64,000 nucleotides of DNA from Bacteroidales bacterium. GTDB taxonomy: Bacteria; Bacteroidota; Bacteroidia; Bacteroidales; FEN-979. Position numbers and translations under genes: made by a program. The stretch lies in contig JALNWE010000007.1 in the NCBI GenBank assembly GCA_023231065.1, positions 1-64,000 on the forward strand, given 5' to 3'. Of this stretch, positions 17,428 through 26,526 are shown piece after piece (the first letter of the stretch is position 1; each line of letters starts with the position of its first letter). A model generated the notes under the pieces. The model was given only the letters and a program-made list of their open reading frames with translations. It did no database searches and was not told where the DNA came from.

Positions 17428-19752
17428 CTATTTCAATTTCAGGATTTTGCCGGAAATCGTTCCGGTATTCAATTTGTAGTAATAGAACCCGGGGACTACC
17501 TCCATACCTGAAGTGGTCTTGCCATTCCAGCTATAAACAAGGGAACCATTATCCTGACTTATTGGTAACAGGGTGGCCAGCAAACGTCCGGAAGCATCAT
17601 ACACGGATAAAAAAGAATGGGCATTGCCTGCCTGTTCAATGGTTATCCCTACCCGGTCGGTGAAAGGATTCGGATAAACCGACGGTCCTCGGTCATTTTC
17701 GGTGATTGGTTTTCCGGTACCGGTGATGAGATCGGTTTGGTATATCTGGAATCCGGCAAGACCATCGGCCAAATAAATATAATTTCCACTGACACTCACT
17801 CCCAGGGCAAAACATCCCGAACGGGAATAATACCCGTCAATGACGGGGTTATTCGGATCGGAAACATTCACGATCTGGACACCTCCATTAATATAGTCCG
17901 CCAGAAACGCATGATTTTCATGGATCCTGATCTCCCGGGGTGCATCCGGTAATGATACGTAACCCAAGGCAACGGGGATTTGCTTCAGTGTGACATCGAT
18001 CACTTCCATGCCTCCGTTTTGATCGGCAATATAGACGTAATCACCAACAACATCAATGTCGTAAGGGTTGCTTAAAAGTCCGGTATAACGCGACACCTTA
18101 ACCGGGTTAGCTGGGTCAGAGATGTTAAAAATATACAACCCTCGGGTATCTTCAGCTACAAAAGGACCGTAATCAACGAGATAGAGATAATCCCCTTCAA
18201 TGTCAAGCGCCTGGACATAGCAATAGTCTTCACCGGGGACAGCGCCTGTGAACCATCCGAAAAAATGTTTGAACAGAACCGGGTTTACCGGATCCTGGAA
18301 ATCAACGCTCCGTACCCCATCCCACCAGGTGGCCACATAGGCAAGCTGGTCTTTCAAAGCCAGATCCCAGGTCATGACCGGAGCCATATACTGTCCCAAG
18401 AAGCCAGGCTGAAGGGGATTCGAAATATCCATGATCATAACCGGATTATTGGCTGCCATACTGGCGCGGATATATACCGCTTTATCCCCGGCTAATCTTA
18501 TAATGCTACCATCGGTCGTGTCATATCCAACCTGAACCGGCTGGGTTTTGTCGGAGATATCAAAAACCCTGAAACCCTTATTTCCGGTATAGGCATAATT
18601 TCCGCTCACCTCTACATCCTGTGTATATAACGGCAGGGGATAGCTTCCGGCAAAGACCGGGTTGACCGGTTCTGTAATATCAAGAATTGTACATGGTTGT
18701 GAGCTTCCGGTGAAAGCGACCACCGAGCCATTCCCGGTAACATATTCTGCATAACCGGCATAAGTGGAAAGGAATTGAGGACTGGTTGGTGTGGAAATAT
18801 CCACTACATTGATCCCGCCATCGCTACTGCTTGCATTGGCTATATAAGCATAATTACCGATCACTTTAATGCGGAAAGGATATCCCGGAATGGTCTTATA
18901 ACCCACTTGGGTGATGTTGCTCAGGTTGCTGATGTTCAGGATGCGGATCCCGAAGTTATACCCTACGCTATAGGCGTAGTTGCCTTCAACCCATACGCCA
19001 GTGGATATCATGCTGGAGCTGCCCGCGATTTTGGGATTGGTAGGATCGGATACATCCACTATCTTTAATCCACCATTACCAATGGCTACAAATATGTTAT
19101 TTCCACTTTTAGCAGAATTCCAGGCAAAGTTGGTCGTAGATAAGGGGCAATTCCCGGTATTGACAGGAGCGGCAGGATTACTGATATCAAATACCTGGAC
19201 GCCGTTGGCAACGGTCACAACATATACATAATTGCCGGATGCAAAAATTCCGCCCCGTGGCAACCCCGATGTAGCCCCACGGCCAAGCCTGACGGGATCT
19301 GCATAATCGCTGACATCCCAGATTTCAAATCCGGAAAAATATGTACACAGGTAAAGCCGGGAAGTGGTTTCATCAAAGTAGATGGCATCAACCAGGCCAC
19401 GGGTATGAATTTCGCCCAGGTGAACCGGATTGGAAGGGATCGTGACATCCAGCACGATAACACCCGCACCGGAACCTACAAAAAGAATATTGCCAGGGCC
19501 ATTACAGGAAATGTATAAACTCTGGCCTAGCGCCCAGGAACCCACATAAGAAACATTCAGGGAATCAAATTCAAAGCGGTTTTCATCTCCGGATAATGGT
19601 TGTTGTAACGTAAAAAAGTTTACATTATCGGGCATGGAAATTTGAACAGGCTGCCGTTCCAAGGGAGAACGGTCATCATGAGGAAGATACTGTGCGCCAG
19701 CCCAAAAAGGCAACAGCGACAGAAGACATAAAAAAAGTACCCGTGTTTTCAT
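17428..19752 (-). CDS. LVIVD-repeat beta-propeller protein with T9SS sorting domain
   Basis: 774 aa with a signal peptide (MKTRVLFLCLLSLLPFWAGA). About 10-12 repeats of the LVIVD type fill residues 75-670, each with a core such as KIVDVSDPTNPKIAG or VFDISNPAAPV followed by GNYAYI. Such repeats fold as beta-propeller blades and are common in Bacteroidota surface proteins; their ligands are mostly unknown. The C-terminus (VYPNPFTDRVGI ... GFYYYKL) is a T9SS type A domain. The gene starts 14 bases after the stop of pdxB on the same strand and shows no promoter box of its own, so co-transcription is likely although the functions are unrelated. It converges on the second endonuclease gene with 34 bases between the stops. 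Confidence 0.85.
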   Translation of the reverse strand: MKTRVLFLCLLSLLPFWAGAQYLPHDDRSPLERQPVQISMPDNVNFFTLQQPLSGDENRFEFDSLNVSYVGSWALGQSLYISCNGPGNILFVGSGAGVIVLDVTIPSNPVHLGEIHTRGLVDAIYFDETTSRLYLCTYFSGFEIWDVSDYADPVRLGRGATSGLPRGGIFASGNYVYVVTVANGVQVFDISNPAAPVNTGNCPLSTTNFAWNSAKSGNNIFVAIGNGGLKIVDVSDPTNPKIAGSSSMISTGVWVEGNYAYSVGYNFGIRILNISNLSNITQVGYKTIPGYPFRIKVIGNYAYIANASSSDGGINVVDISTPTSPQFLSTYAGYAEYVTGNGSVVAFTGSSQPCTILDITEPVNPVFAGSYPLPLYTQDVEVSGNYAYTGNKGFRVFDISDKTQPVQVGYDTTDGSIIRLAGDKAVYIRASMAANNPVMIMDISNPLQPGFLGQYMAPVMTWDLALKDQLAYVATWWDGVRSVDFQDPVNPVLFKHFFGWFTGAVPGEDYCYVQALDIEGDYLYLVDYGPFVAEDTRGLYIFNISDPANPVKVSRYTGLLSNPYDIDVVGDYVYIADQNGGMEVIDVTLKQIPVALGYVSLPDAPREIRIHENHAFLADYINGGVQIVNVSDPNNPVIDGYYSRSGCFALGVSVSGNYIYLADGLAGFQIYQTDLITGTGKPITENDRGPSVYPNPFTDRVGITIEQAGNAHSFLSVYDASGRLLATLLPISQDNGSLVYSWNGKTTSGMEVVPGFYYYKLNTGTISGKILKLK

Positions 19753-19766
19753 ATGGTATGTGGTTA

Positions 19767-20918
19767 TTAAATGGATATATGAGTGAAATTGAACAATATC
19801 CGAAATCCCATTTTCTTTAAGATATCGCCAGTGTTAACTGAACTTCCGGTTATCCTTGCCTGAAATGCGGGGAATTCCCTTCTTAACGGATAAGCGCTGC
19901 GCTGCTGCTCGAATCCTTCGGGATCGGCCCTCAAACGCGAATCATCCTCCAGGATATTGTATGTCTTCAAAACCGCTTCCCCGGCTATTTCTTCTGCCGT
20001 TTTTCCATTTCCGTCAATGTTGATAAGGGTTTCGACGGGTAAAGGGATGTCTGTGGGGAACCAATCTTTTAATGGCAGACCGAAATAATGTACCAGGGCC
20101 CTGACTACCATGGCTGTACCGGTAGCTTTGCCATCGGCAGAATATCCCGCGATGTGCGGTGTGGCAATCGAAATGACCGACATCAACCCCGGATCAATAT
20201 GGGGTTCATTTTCCCAGACATCCAATATGCCACCGGCCAATTTTTTATTCCGGAGATATTCAGTTAACGGCGCCTGATCCACTACTTCTCCCCTGGAGGC
20301 ATTGATCAGCCAGGCGGTCGGTTTCATCTGCCGGAACTGGTCCCTACCGATCAGGTGAAAAGTCTTGTCCATGCCATTAAAGAGCAAAGGAACATGCAGG
20401 GTGACGATGTCCGATTCCTGTAAAAGTTGGGGCAGGGATACAAAATCGCCCTTCCCTTCCGCCCTTTCACGGGGTGGGTCGTTGAGTAAAATGTTCATCC
20501 CTAAGATCCGGGCTAATTGCTCAACTTTTGATCCGACATGTCCTACGCCAACAATCCCGATGGTTTTGTTTTTAAGATGAAAACCTTCCCGGCGGCTGAG
20601 GGTGAATAAGGCTGATGCAAGATATTGCTGGACAGAGGCCGCGTTACATCCCGGGGCATTGTTCCAGGAAATTCCATGGTCATCGCAATAACGGGTGTCA
20701 ATGTGATCGTAACCAATGGTAGCGGTACCGATAAACCGGACCGGGGTATCGCGAAGGATTTCCTTGTCGCACAGGGTCCTTGTCCGGATAAGTAAAGCAT
20801 CGGCATGGGATACCACGCTATGCGTTATCGCGTTGGCAGGGAGGTACCGGATTTCGGCAAAAGGTTCAAGTACACCCCTAAGGAACGGAATATTCTGATC
20901 AGCGACAATCCGTATCAT
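19767..20918 (-). CDS. pdxB: 4-phosphoerythronate dehydrogenase
   Basis: 383 aa. It is a D-2-hydroxyacid dehydrogenase family member in which the N-terminus MIRIVADQNIPFL and the split Rossmann fold match PdxB, the second enzyme of the DXP-dependent pyridoxal phosphate pathway (4-phosphoerythronate to 2-oxo-3-hydroxy-4-phosphobutanoate). Visible motifs are GTATIGYDHIDT, the NAD-binding GIVGVGHVGSKV, the catalytic Arg in NASRGEVVDQ, the Glu segment WENEPHID and the His in ATPHIAGYS. Length fits the family. A TATCTTTG box at 20945-20952 precedes the ATG by 26 bases. The pathway also draws on 1-deoxyxylulose 5-phosphate, whose synthase gene (dxs) is in this window. Confidence 0.93.
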   Translation of the reverse strand: MIRIVADQNIPFLRGVLEPFAEIRYLPANAITHSVVSHADALLIRTRTLCDKEILRDTPVRFIGTATIGYDHIDTRYCDDHGISWNNAPGCNAASVQQYLASALFTLSRREGFHLKNKTIGIVGVGHVGSKVEQLARILGMNILLNDPPRERAEGKGDFVSLPQLLQESDIVTLHVPLLFNGMDKTFHLIGRDQFRQMKPTAWLINASRGEVVDQAPLTEYLRNKKLAGGILDVWENEPHIDPGLMSVISIATPHIAGYSADGKATGTAMVVRALVHYFGLPLKDWFPTDIPLPVETLINIDGNGKTAEEIAGEAVLKTYNILEDDSRLRADPEGFEQQRSAYPLRREFPAFQARITGSSVNTGDILKKMGFRILFNFTHISI

Positions 20919-20944
20919 GCTTTTGGTATCGAGTGCAACAGATG

Positions 20945-20952
20945 CAAAGATA
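20945..20952 (-). promoter_or_regulatory. -7 box of pdxB
   Basis: TATCTTTG on the minus strand, 26 bases before the pdxB start codon. Confidence 0.7.
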
Positions 20953-21068
20953 CAAATCTTTAGGGCGGGTACTTTTTACCTGGGAAAACATAAAAATCAG
21001 ATCGACGTTTACATCAATTTTATTTATCTAATTTTGAACTTGCGCTGAAAAGTTGGATCCTGGTAAAT

Positions 21069-21150
21069 AAACCTTCCAGGTTTTTGTCAGCGAATATATG
21101 CCCGGTTTGATAAACACACCAAATCTATCGAATTCAAATCTGGAAGGTTT
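21069..21150. repeat. Inverted repeat with 15-bp arms
   Basis: AAACCTTCCAGGTTT at 21069-21083 and AAATCTGGAAGGTTT at 21136-21150 are complementary at 14 of 15 positions, the mismatch being a G-T wobble. The spacer is 52 bases. It could form a stem-loop in the leader of the radical SAM gene. Confidence 0.5.
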
Positions 21151-21177
21151 TTCAGGACAGTTTTAATTTTTAACGAC

Positions 21178-21211
21178 CTGGCGGTGAACAGTAATTTTTC
21201 GGAGTGGACTC
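21178..21211 (+). repeat. Dispersed intergenic element, copy 1
   Basis: Reads CTGGCGGTGAACAGT, then TTTTTCGGAGTGGACTC. A close copy is at 39516-39548, and its right part is echoed at 25831-25848. It ends 27 bases before the radical SAM start codon. Confidence 0.45.
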
Positions 21212-21238
21212 AGTTTTAACCTTTCAAAAATACCTGGA

Positions 21239-23443
21239 ATGAACGACGATAAACCGGCGCTTTTCATTACGCCACCTTTTACCCAGCTTAATACGCCATA
21301 TCCCGCCACCGCCTTTCTGAAGGGGTTCCTGAATACTAAAAATATAAAGTCAACACAGGTTGATCTGGGACTTGAAGTAATCCTGAGCGTTTTTTCCAGG
21401 GATGGACTGACCCGTTTATTTGACGGCATTGATCCGGGCGATCCTAAGCTTACCGATAATTTCAGACGGATTTTAACCCTTAGGCATGAATATATTTCTA
21501 CCATCGGTAATGTGATATCTTTCCTCCAGGACAAGGATCCTGCCATTGCCCATCTGATCTGCGGGCGGGAGTGGCTCCCGGAAGCGTCGCGGTTTGGAGG
21601 GATGGCCGACCTGGAAATGGCTTTCGGGGACTTGGGTATCCGGGACAAAGCCCGCCATCTGGCAACGCTTTATCTCGAAGACATCGGCGATCTGATCACC
21701 GGCATGGTTGATCCTCATTTTGGTTTCAGCCGGTACGCGGAGCGGTTGGGGCGCTCGCCAGCAACTTTCGATGAACTGGAACAGGAACTGAATAAACCGG
21801 AAAGTTTTTTCGACCATTACCTGATCGGCTTACTACAGGAAAAAACCGATCTGGTCCAACCCGGGTTGGTTGCCATCACCATTCCCTTTCCGGGCAATCT
21901 TTACAGCGCCCTGAAATGCGGTCAATGGCTGAAAAAAAACCGGCCTCAAATCCCGGTAGCATTTGGACGAGGCTACATCGGTACCGAACTCCGGTCACTC
22001 TCTGATCCCCGGGTTTTTAACATGACCGATTTTATTCTGTTGGATGATGGGGAAACGCCCCTGATCAACCTGTTGGAATACCTGCGGGGAAAAAGAAAAA
22101 AGGAAGAGTTGAAAAGGACTTTTCTGCGGGACGATGGAATGGTGGTGTTCTGTAACGGTTCGACTTCGCCTGATTGCCTTCCTGGTGATTCCGGAACTCC
22201 CGATTACAGCGATCTTCCGTTGGACCGTTATCTTCCGGTGATCGAGATAGCGAACCCGATGCACCGGCTTTGGAGCGATGGGCGCTGGAACCGGTTGATA
22301 CTGGCCCATGGGTGTTACTGGGCAAAATGTGCCTTTTGTGATACAACTTTAGACTATATTCACCGGTATGTCCCCAACAAACCCGCGCAGATCTGCGACC
22401 GGATGGAAGCGATCATGGCACAGACCGGGAAGAACGGGTTCCATTTTGTAGATGAAGCGGCCCCGCCGGCATTGCTCAGGGAAGTGGCCCTGGAGGTCAT
22501 ACGCAGGGATCTGAATGTTTGCTGGTGGACCAATATCCGCTTTGAAACAAATTTCACCAGCGATCTTTGCCGGTTGCTGAAAGCTTCCGGATGTATTGCT
22601 GTTTCCGGGGGACTGGAGGTGGCTTCGGACCGGATCCTGAAGATGATCGACAAAGGTGTCAGCGTTTCCCAGGCGGTAAGGGTGGCGCGGAACTTTACTG
22701 AGGCTGGTATCATGGTCCATACTTACCTGATGTATGGTTTCCCTACACAGACAGCGCGGGAGACCATTGATTCTTTGGAGATCGTACGGCAACTTTTCTT
22801 TCATGGCCTGGTCCAGTCGGGTTTCTGGCATCTTTTCGCGATGACGGCCCACAGTAAAGTAGGAAAACATCCGGAAGCGTTCGGTGTGGTACGAAAATCC
22901 TTTGATATAGCTCCTTTTGCCAATAATGACCTGAGCCACCATGACCCACTGGGATGTGATCATGAGGCCTTTGGGGAAGGTTTGCGGAAAGCGTTGTACA
23001 ATTATATGCACGGCATCTGTATTGACCGTCCGTTGCAGGAATGGTTCGATTTTCCGATCCCTCCGGCAACGATAGCGCCAAAGTTCGTCGCGGGCTTGCT
23101 GAAGGCTGAAAGATCACAACCTGTCAATCCGGATGCACACGTGTTATGGCTTGGCGGACCCTGCTCAATCCGGGTATATCAACGGAAGAAAAAAGGAAAA
23201 ATACATCCCTGGGCCACGGTCGTCATTCATAACCGGAGGGAGAATATAACCCTGTCGGGTCCCTCGAACCTTGGTCAATGGCTGTATGACAGGCTCCCGT
23301 CATTGTCGGCCAGAAACCGGAAAATTTTCACATTTAAGGAACTAGAGCAGGATTTTTCACGGCATATCCCAATTGGCTTTGAATCGTTCCGCAAAGGTCC
23401 TGTAATGCACGCGTTACGCGACAACGGACTGATCCTGCTTTAG
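21239..23443 (+). CDS. B12-binding-type radical SAM protein with CX4CX2C cluster motif
   Basis: 734 aa. The N-terminal about 330 residues start ALFITPPFTQLNTPYP and look like the cobalamin-binding-type domain that precedes many radical SAM cores. The cluster motif is C359-YWAK-C364-AF-C367, so four residues lie between the first two Cys instead of the usual three. The SAM barrel continues with HFVDEAAPP, CWWTNIRFE and SGGLEVASDRILKMIDKG. A C-terminal part (about 600-734) is unassigned. In the family the 4Fe-4S cluster splits S-adenosylmethionine into a radical that modifies a substrate; no substrate can be deduced here. It stands alone between pdxB and a convergent small gene. No precursor-peptide gene is seen next to it. 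Confidence 0.82.
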   Translation: MNDDKPALFITPPFTQLNTPYPATAFLKGFLNTKNIKSTQVDLGLEVILSVFSRDGLTRLFDGIDPGDPKLTDNFRRILTLRHEYISTIGNVISFLQDKDPAIAHLICGREWLPEASRFGGMADLEMAFGDLGIRDKARHLATLYLEDIGDLITGMVDPHFGFSRYAERLGRSPATFDELEQELNKPESFFDHYLIGLLQEKTDLVQPGLVAITIPFPGNLYSALKCGQWLKKNRPQIPVAFGRGYIGTELRSLSDPRVFNMTDFILLDDGETPLINLLEYLRGKRKKEELKRTFLRDDGMVVFCNGSTSPDCLPGDSGTPDYSDLPLDRYLPVIEIANPMHRLWSDGRWNRLILAHGCYWAKCAFCDTTLDYIHRYVPNKPAQICDRMEAIMAQTGKNGFHFVDEAAPPALLREVALEVIRRDLNVCWWTNIRFETNFTSDLCRLLKASGCIAVSGGLEVASDRILKMIDKGVSVSQAVRVARNFTEAGIMVHTYLMYGFPTQTARETIDSLEIVRQLFFHGLVQSGFWHLFAMTAHSKVGKHPEAFGVVRKSFDIAPFANNDLSHHDPLGCDHEAFGEGLRKALYNYMHGICIDRPLQEWFDFPIPPATIAPKFVAGLLKAERSQPVNPDAHVLWLGGPCSIRVYQRKKKGKIHPWATVVIHNRRENITLSGPSNLGQWLYDRLPSLSARNRKIFTFKELEQDFSRHIPIGFESFRKGPVMHALRDNGLILL

Positions 23444-23453
23444 CCTGGAACCC

Positions 23454-23558
23454 TTATTTTTTAGCTGCTTTCTTCTCCTTTTTTGCAGCGCGTTTTTCTT
23501 TTAAACTCTTGGTGGGCTCCTTTTTGTTTTCCTTTTTAACACTCTTTTCTTTTCCCAT
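23454..23558 (-). CDS. Small Lys-rich basic protein (34 aa)
   Basis: An ATG at 23558 opens a 34-codon frame ending in TAA at 23454: it begins MGKEKSVKKENKKEP and ends KKAAKK. About half of the residues are Lys, with Glu and Ala, as in a short charged helix able to bind nucleic acid or ribosomes. Similar tiny Lys-rich proteins are frequent in Bacteroidota but have no assigned role that I know. The stop lies 10 bases from the stop of the convergent radical SAM gene, and a near-consensus -7 box (TACCTTTA, 23581-23588) is 22 bases before the start. This spacing supports a real gene. Confidence 0.6.
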   Translation of the reverse strand: MGKEKSVKKENKKEPTKSLKEKRAAKKEKKAAKK

Positions 23559-23614
23559 GGCAGTTTAGTTTTAAGAAGGATAAAGGTACAAAGAATTTAC
23601 GATATTCTTTATTA

Positions 23615-25687
23615 CTAATTCATATTTAGCTGGTTCATAAGGAATTCGTAATTGACTACAGAATTGTCAATCCGTTGCTTGGTTGCCTGTCCTGAGCCAT
23701 GGCCCACATTGTAATCGATGAAAAGCATGACCGGGTTGATCTGTCCGGGATTATTTTGAAGGGCAGCGGTGAACTTTTTAGCATGGAGCGGATCCACCCG
23801 GCTGTCGTTGGCCCCGGTGCGGATCAGCATGGTTGGCATATTGATCCCCATACGTATGTTATGGTAAGGAGAGTACCGCAGGAGGTTCCTGAAATCCTTT
23901 TCATTCTCGCTGGATCCATATTCAGGGATCCAGTAACGGGCGATCAGGAATTTGTGGAAACGGACCATATCGATCAGTGGAACAGCACAGAGGACCGCCT
24001 TGTACAGATCGGGACGCTGGGTTGCCACCGCGCCCATCAGCAGGCCCCCATTGCTTCCTCCTTCAGCAGCTAATCGTCCCGGGTTGGTATATTTTTCACG
24101 GATCAGCCATTCAGCGCAAGCATTGAAATCGTCAAAACAGTTCTGCTTGTTCAGCAACATCCCATCCTCATGCCATTTTTCGCCATATTCATCCCCACCG
24201 CGGATACCCGGCTCCACAACCACGCCTCCCCGGTTGATAAACGGGGCATAGCCTCCATAATATCCGGGAGTGATACCGATGTTGAACCCGCCATAGGCTG
24301 TCAGCAATACCGGATTATTTCCATCCAGTTTCATATCTTTTCGGTGAACGACGATCACCGGGATCCGGGTACTGTCCTTGGAATAATAGAAATCGATCTC
24401 TCCGGTGATGTTGGACATATCGATGGGCATTTCACGGAAATAATACAATCTCCATTTGAAATTTTTGGGAGAAGCCACGAACATCTTGCCCGGGGAGGTA
24501 AAGGTCGCCATGAAAATGTAAACGGAGTCTTCTTCACGGTCGTAACTAAACCCGGTCACATCGCCTATTTCCGGCAGATCGATGGGCCGTATCTTCTTCC
24601 CTTCGGCATCAAACAGGGTCAGCCGGCCCTGGATGTCTTTCTTGTCCTGGACGATCATCCTTCCGTCTTTCAGGACCTCGACATTCTGCAACACGGTTTC
24701 TCCTTCAGGGATCAGCTCTTTCCAGTCCTTGTATCCGGGTTTATCCGTACCGGCGACCATAAACCGGTATCTCGGTGCATTGTCGTTGGTAAGGATGTAC
24801 AATTTATTGCCAAGCGCCGACGGATAAGCCTGAAATTTCGCGCTTTCATAGATTAACTTTCCTTTTTCCATCGAACCGGTTTCCCGCATATAGCAATTGT
24901 TGGAATTAAAATTGCCTTCTCCCGAAAAAGTGACATTGCCATACCGGTTATCATAAATATAAAATGAATTTTTTGCATCTTCGGTGGTTCCGATGAATTG
25001 TGCACCCGTTTGCGGATCGCCTACTTTCCAGTAATAGGTTTTCAGCGGTCGTTGGGTGTTTACATCTTCCTGGCTGCGGATGGTAAAATAGGCATGTTGC
25101 TGGTCTTTGGTCCATTGATAACTGAAAATATTCTCCAGGGGAGGGTACAGGACCTTCCCGCTACGGGTTTCGATGATGTAGGTTGTAGATATCTCGGCCC
25201 CGCTTTTCTGAACGCTGATGGCGGCCCGTTCCCCATCGTAAGTATAGGCGGCCCCGATTGTGGAAGTTTTTCCGGTAGTGTCAAGTTTGACCGGATCCCA
25301 GATCAGGATCTTCTTCCCGTCAATGATCGTGTAGAGGGATGTTTGTTTATCCCCTTTTTTCCTGATATTCTGGAACACGCGTTTACCCTCTTTGTCAAGC
25401 GGCCCTTCATAATCCATATCGATAAAGGCAGCGATCTCATCCCGGAAACCAGGATGCTCCTTTTGGGTGGCTTTCATGTAAGCTACCGTGCATTCATGCT
25501 GTGCTTTTGTCCAGGCAATGACATCCGGATCGGTCTTATCCTCAAGCCAGCGATAATCATCGGTCAGCAGCATCCCGTGTAGGGTATCCACAACCGGGAT
25601 CTTTGGAGTAACGGGAGGATAAAATTGTTGTTGTGCGAAACCGGCTAATGGCAGGCTCAATGTTAACAAAAGAAAAAGTTTTTTCAT
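23615..25687 (-). CDS. Prolyl oligopeptidase family serine peptidase (S9)
   Basis: 690 aa with a signal peptide (MKKLFLLLTLSLPLAGFAQ), so the enzyme acts in the periplasm or outside. Residues about 22-420 form the seven-bladed propeller that filters substrates (starting FYPPVTPKIPVVDTLHG). The alpha/beta-hydrolase part holds the triad Ser545 in EGGSNGG, Asp628 in GANDSRVDP and His663 in VGHGSG. Family members cut short peptides after proline. All key residues are present and the length is normal. A TATCTTTG box at 25875-25882 implies a leader of about 190 bases containing the palindromic element at 25716-25848. It stands downstream of a thioesterase gene on the same strand. Confidence 0.93.
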   Translation of the reverse strand: MKKLFLLLTLSLPLAGFAQQQFYPPVTPKIPVVDTLHGMLLTDDYRWLEDKTDPDVIAWTKAQHECTVAYMKATQKEHPGFRDEIAAFIDMDYEGPLDKEGKRVFQNIRKKGDKQTSLYTIIDGKKILIWDPVKLDTTGKTSTIGAAYTYDGERAAISVQKSGAEISTTYIIETRSGKVLYPPLENIFSYQWTKDQQHAYFTIRSQEDVNTQRPLKTYYWKVGDPQTGAQFIGTTEDAKNSFYIYDNRYGNVTFSGEGNFNSNNCYMRETGSMEKGKLIYESAKFQAYPSALGNKLYILTNDNAPRYRFMVAGTDKPGYKDWKELIPEGETVLQNVEVLKDGRMIVQDKKDIQGRLTLFDAEGKKIRPIDLPEIGDVTGFSYDREEDSVYIFMATFTSPGKMFVASPKNFKWRLYYFREMPIDMSNITGEIDFYYSKDSTRIPVIVVHRKDMKLDGNNPVLLTAYGGFNIGITPGYYGGYAPFINRGGVVVEPGIRGGDEYGEKWHEDGMLLNKQNCFDDFNACAEWLIREKYTNPGRLAAEGGSNGGLLMGAVATQRPDLYKAVLCAVPLIDMVRFHKFLIARYWIPEYGSSENEKDFRNLLRYSPYHNIRMGINMPTMLIRTGANDSRVDPLHAKKFTAALQNNPGQINPVMLFIDYNVGHGSGQATKQRIDNSVVNYEFLMNQLNMN

Positions 25688-25715
25688 AGGGCATACAGAT
25701 TAAAAGATTACAAGA

Positions 25716-25848
25716 TGAGCCGACTCCAAAAAGTCATTTTCAAAGAAAACCGGACACTGAGCGAAGTCAAAGCGTCTTCATTAACAGGTAATTGCATTCT
25801 TTGGCTTCGCTCATGGCCCAATTGATCATAGTTTTCGGAATGGGCTCA
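25716..25848. repeat. Nested palindromic element
   Basis: Outer ends TGAGCC (25716) and GGCTCA (25848) begin imperfect arms. An inner stem pairs TGAGCGAAGTCAAAG (25758-25772) with CTTTGGCTTCGCTCA (25799-25813) at 14 of 15 positions, the exception being a wobble pair. The loop is 26 bases. The right outer arm (GTTTTCGGAATGGGCTCA) resembles the dispersed element at 21178 and 39516. Confidence 0.55.
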
Positions 25849-25874
25849 AAGTTTGAATGGCTAAAAACATAAAG

Positions 25875-25882
25875 CAAAGATA
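25875..25882 (-). promoter_or_regulatory. -7 box of the prolyl oligopeptidase gene
   Basis: TATCTTTG on the minus strand. It is 187 bases before the ATG, so the transcript would carry the palindromic element in its leader. Confidence 0.5.
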
Positions 25883-26017
25883 GAAATCAAATAGCTTTCG
25901 CGCCAATTAATGCGGCAAACCGGGTTAAAAACTCGATGAAAAGCGTAAGAAATGATAACAGGTCAATCCCGGAAACAGGTCATGACGAATTCTTTTGAAA
26001 ACTTTTTAAGAACAGGT

Positions 26018-26437
26018 TTATTTTTTCTTGATCTCTTCATATTTCCGGAACCACTCCGGAAAATAGTTCAGGAACCGGATCGGTTTGAAGTTGTCTTTCC
26101 GCACGACAATATGCTGGGTTGAACCCAGGGCGCAAAGTTCATCTTTCCCGTTTACAACCTCGTATCCGTATGTCGTTCTTAATCCATGATTTTCCTCGAC
26201 CCAGGTCCTGACGAAGACGCGATCGCCATACCGGACGGGTTTTTTAAAAGTGATTTCGACTTTCAATACTGGCGAACAAAATCCCGCCTTTTCCATTTCC
26301 GGATAGCTGTATCCCACTTCCTCAATCAGTTGTGTCCTTCCCATTTCGAACCACCGTAAATAGTTGGCGTGATAAATGATCCCCATCATATCTGTATCGC
26401 CGTATGTGACCTGAATTTCCTTGGTGGATATGTACAT
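26018..26437 (-). CDS. Acyl-CoA thioesterase, YbgC/FadM-type hotdog fold
   Basis: 139 aa, the usual length of a single-hotdog 4-hydroxybenzoyl-CoA thioesterase family protein. The signature YGDTDMMGIIYHANYLRWFE holds the catalytic Asp and the HxNY segment. The rest of the fold is visible in FKKPVRYGDRVFVRTWVEE and the strand-rich C-terminus. Such enzymes hydrolyse acyl-CoA or acyl-ACP; the chain length cannot be read from the sequence. The gene follows a TonB-dependent receptor by 89 bases on the same strand and shows no clear promoter box. It is a cytoplasmic protein with no signal peptide. Confidence 0.88.
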   Translation of the reverse strand: MYISTKEIQVTYGDTDMMGIIYHANYLRWFEMGRTQLIEEVGYSYPEMEKAGFCSPVLKVEITFKKPVRYGDRVFVRTWVEENHGLRTTYGYEVVNGKDELCALGSTQHIVVRKDNFKPIRFLNYFPEWFRKYEEIKKK

Positions 26438-26526
26438 ATTGAAGTTTATTTGATGTGTCCTGATAAAATATAGCGAAATGGAGGCGTTTGATCATGGCAT
26501 ATTTTTTCAGGGGATGCAAGATAATG

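Larger units (their letters stand above)
20953..21238. other. Intergenic region between pdxB and the radical SAM gene
   Basis: Together with the pdxB leader this makes 320 bases without a gene. It contains an inverted repeat (21069-21150) and a dispersed element (21178-21211) described separately. No exact TAnnTTTG box for the radical SAM gene is visible. Confidence 0.5.
25688..26017. other. 330-bp intergenic region before the prolyl oligopeptidase gene
   Basis: Holds the 133-bp palindromic element (25716-25848) and a minus-strand -7 box (25875-25882). The rest, 25883-26017, shows no further structure and no supported open frame. Confidence 0.55.

Noticed and set aside
22349..23011. 220-codon open frame antisense to the radical SAM gene
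   Set aside because: Overlaps the conserved SAM barrel on the other strand and shows no recognisable protein features.
21239..23558. Radical SAM peptide-modification cluster with the 34-aa protein as precursor
   Set aside because: The small protein is convergent, Lys-rich and lacks a leader/core pattern; such proteins are common without a radical SAM gene.
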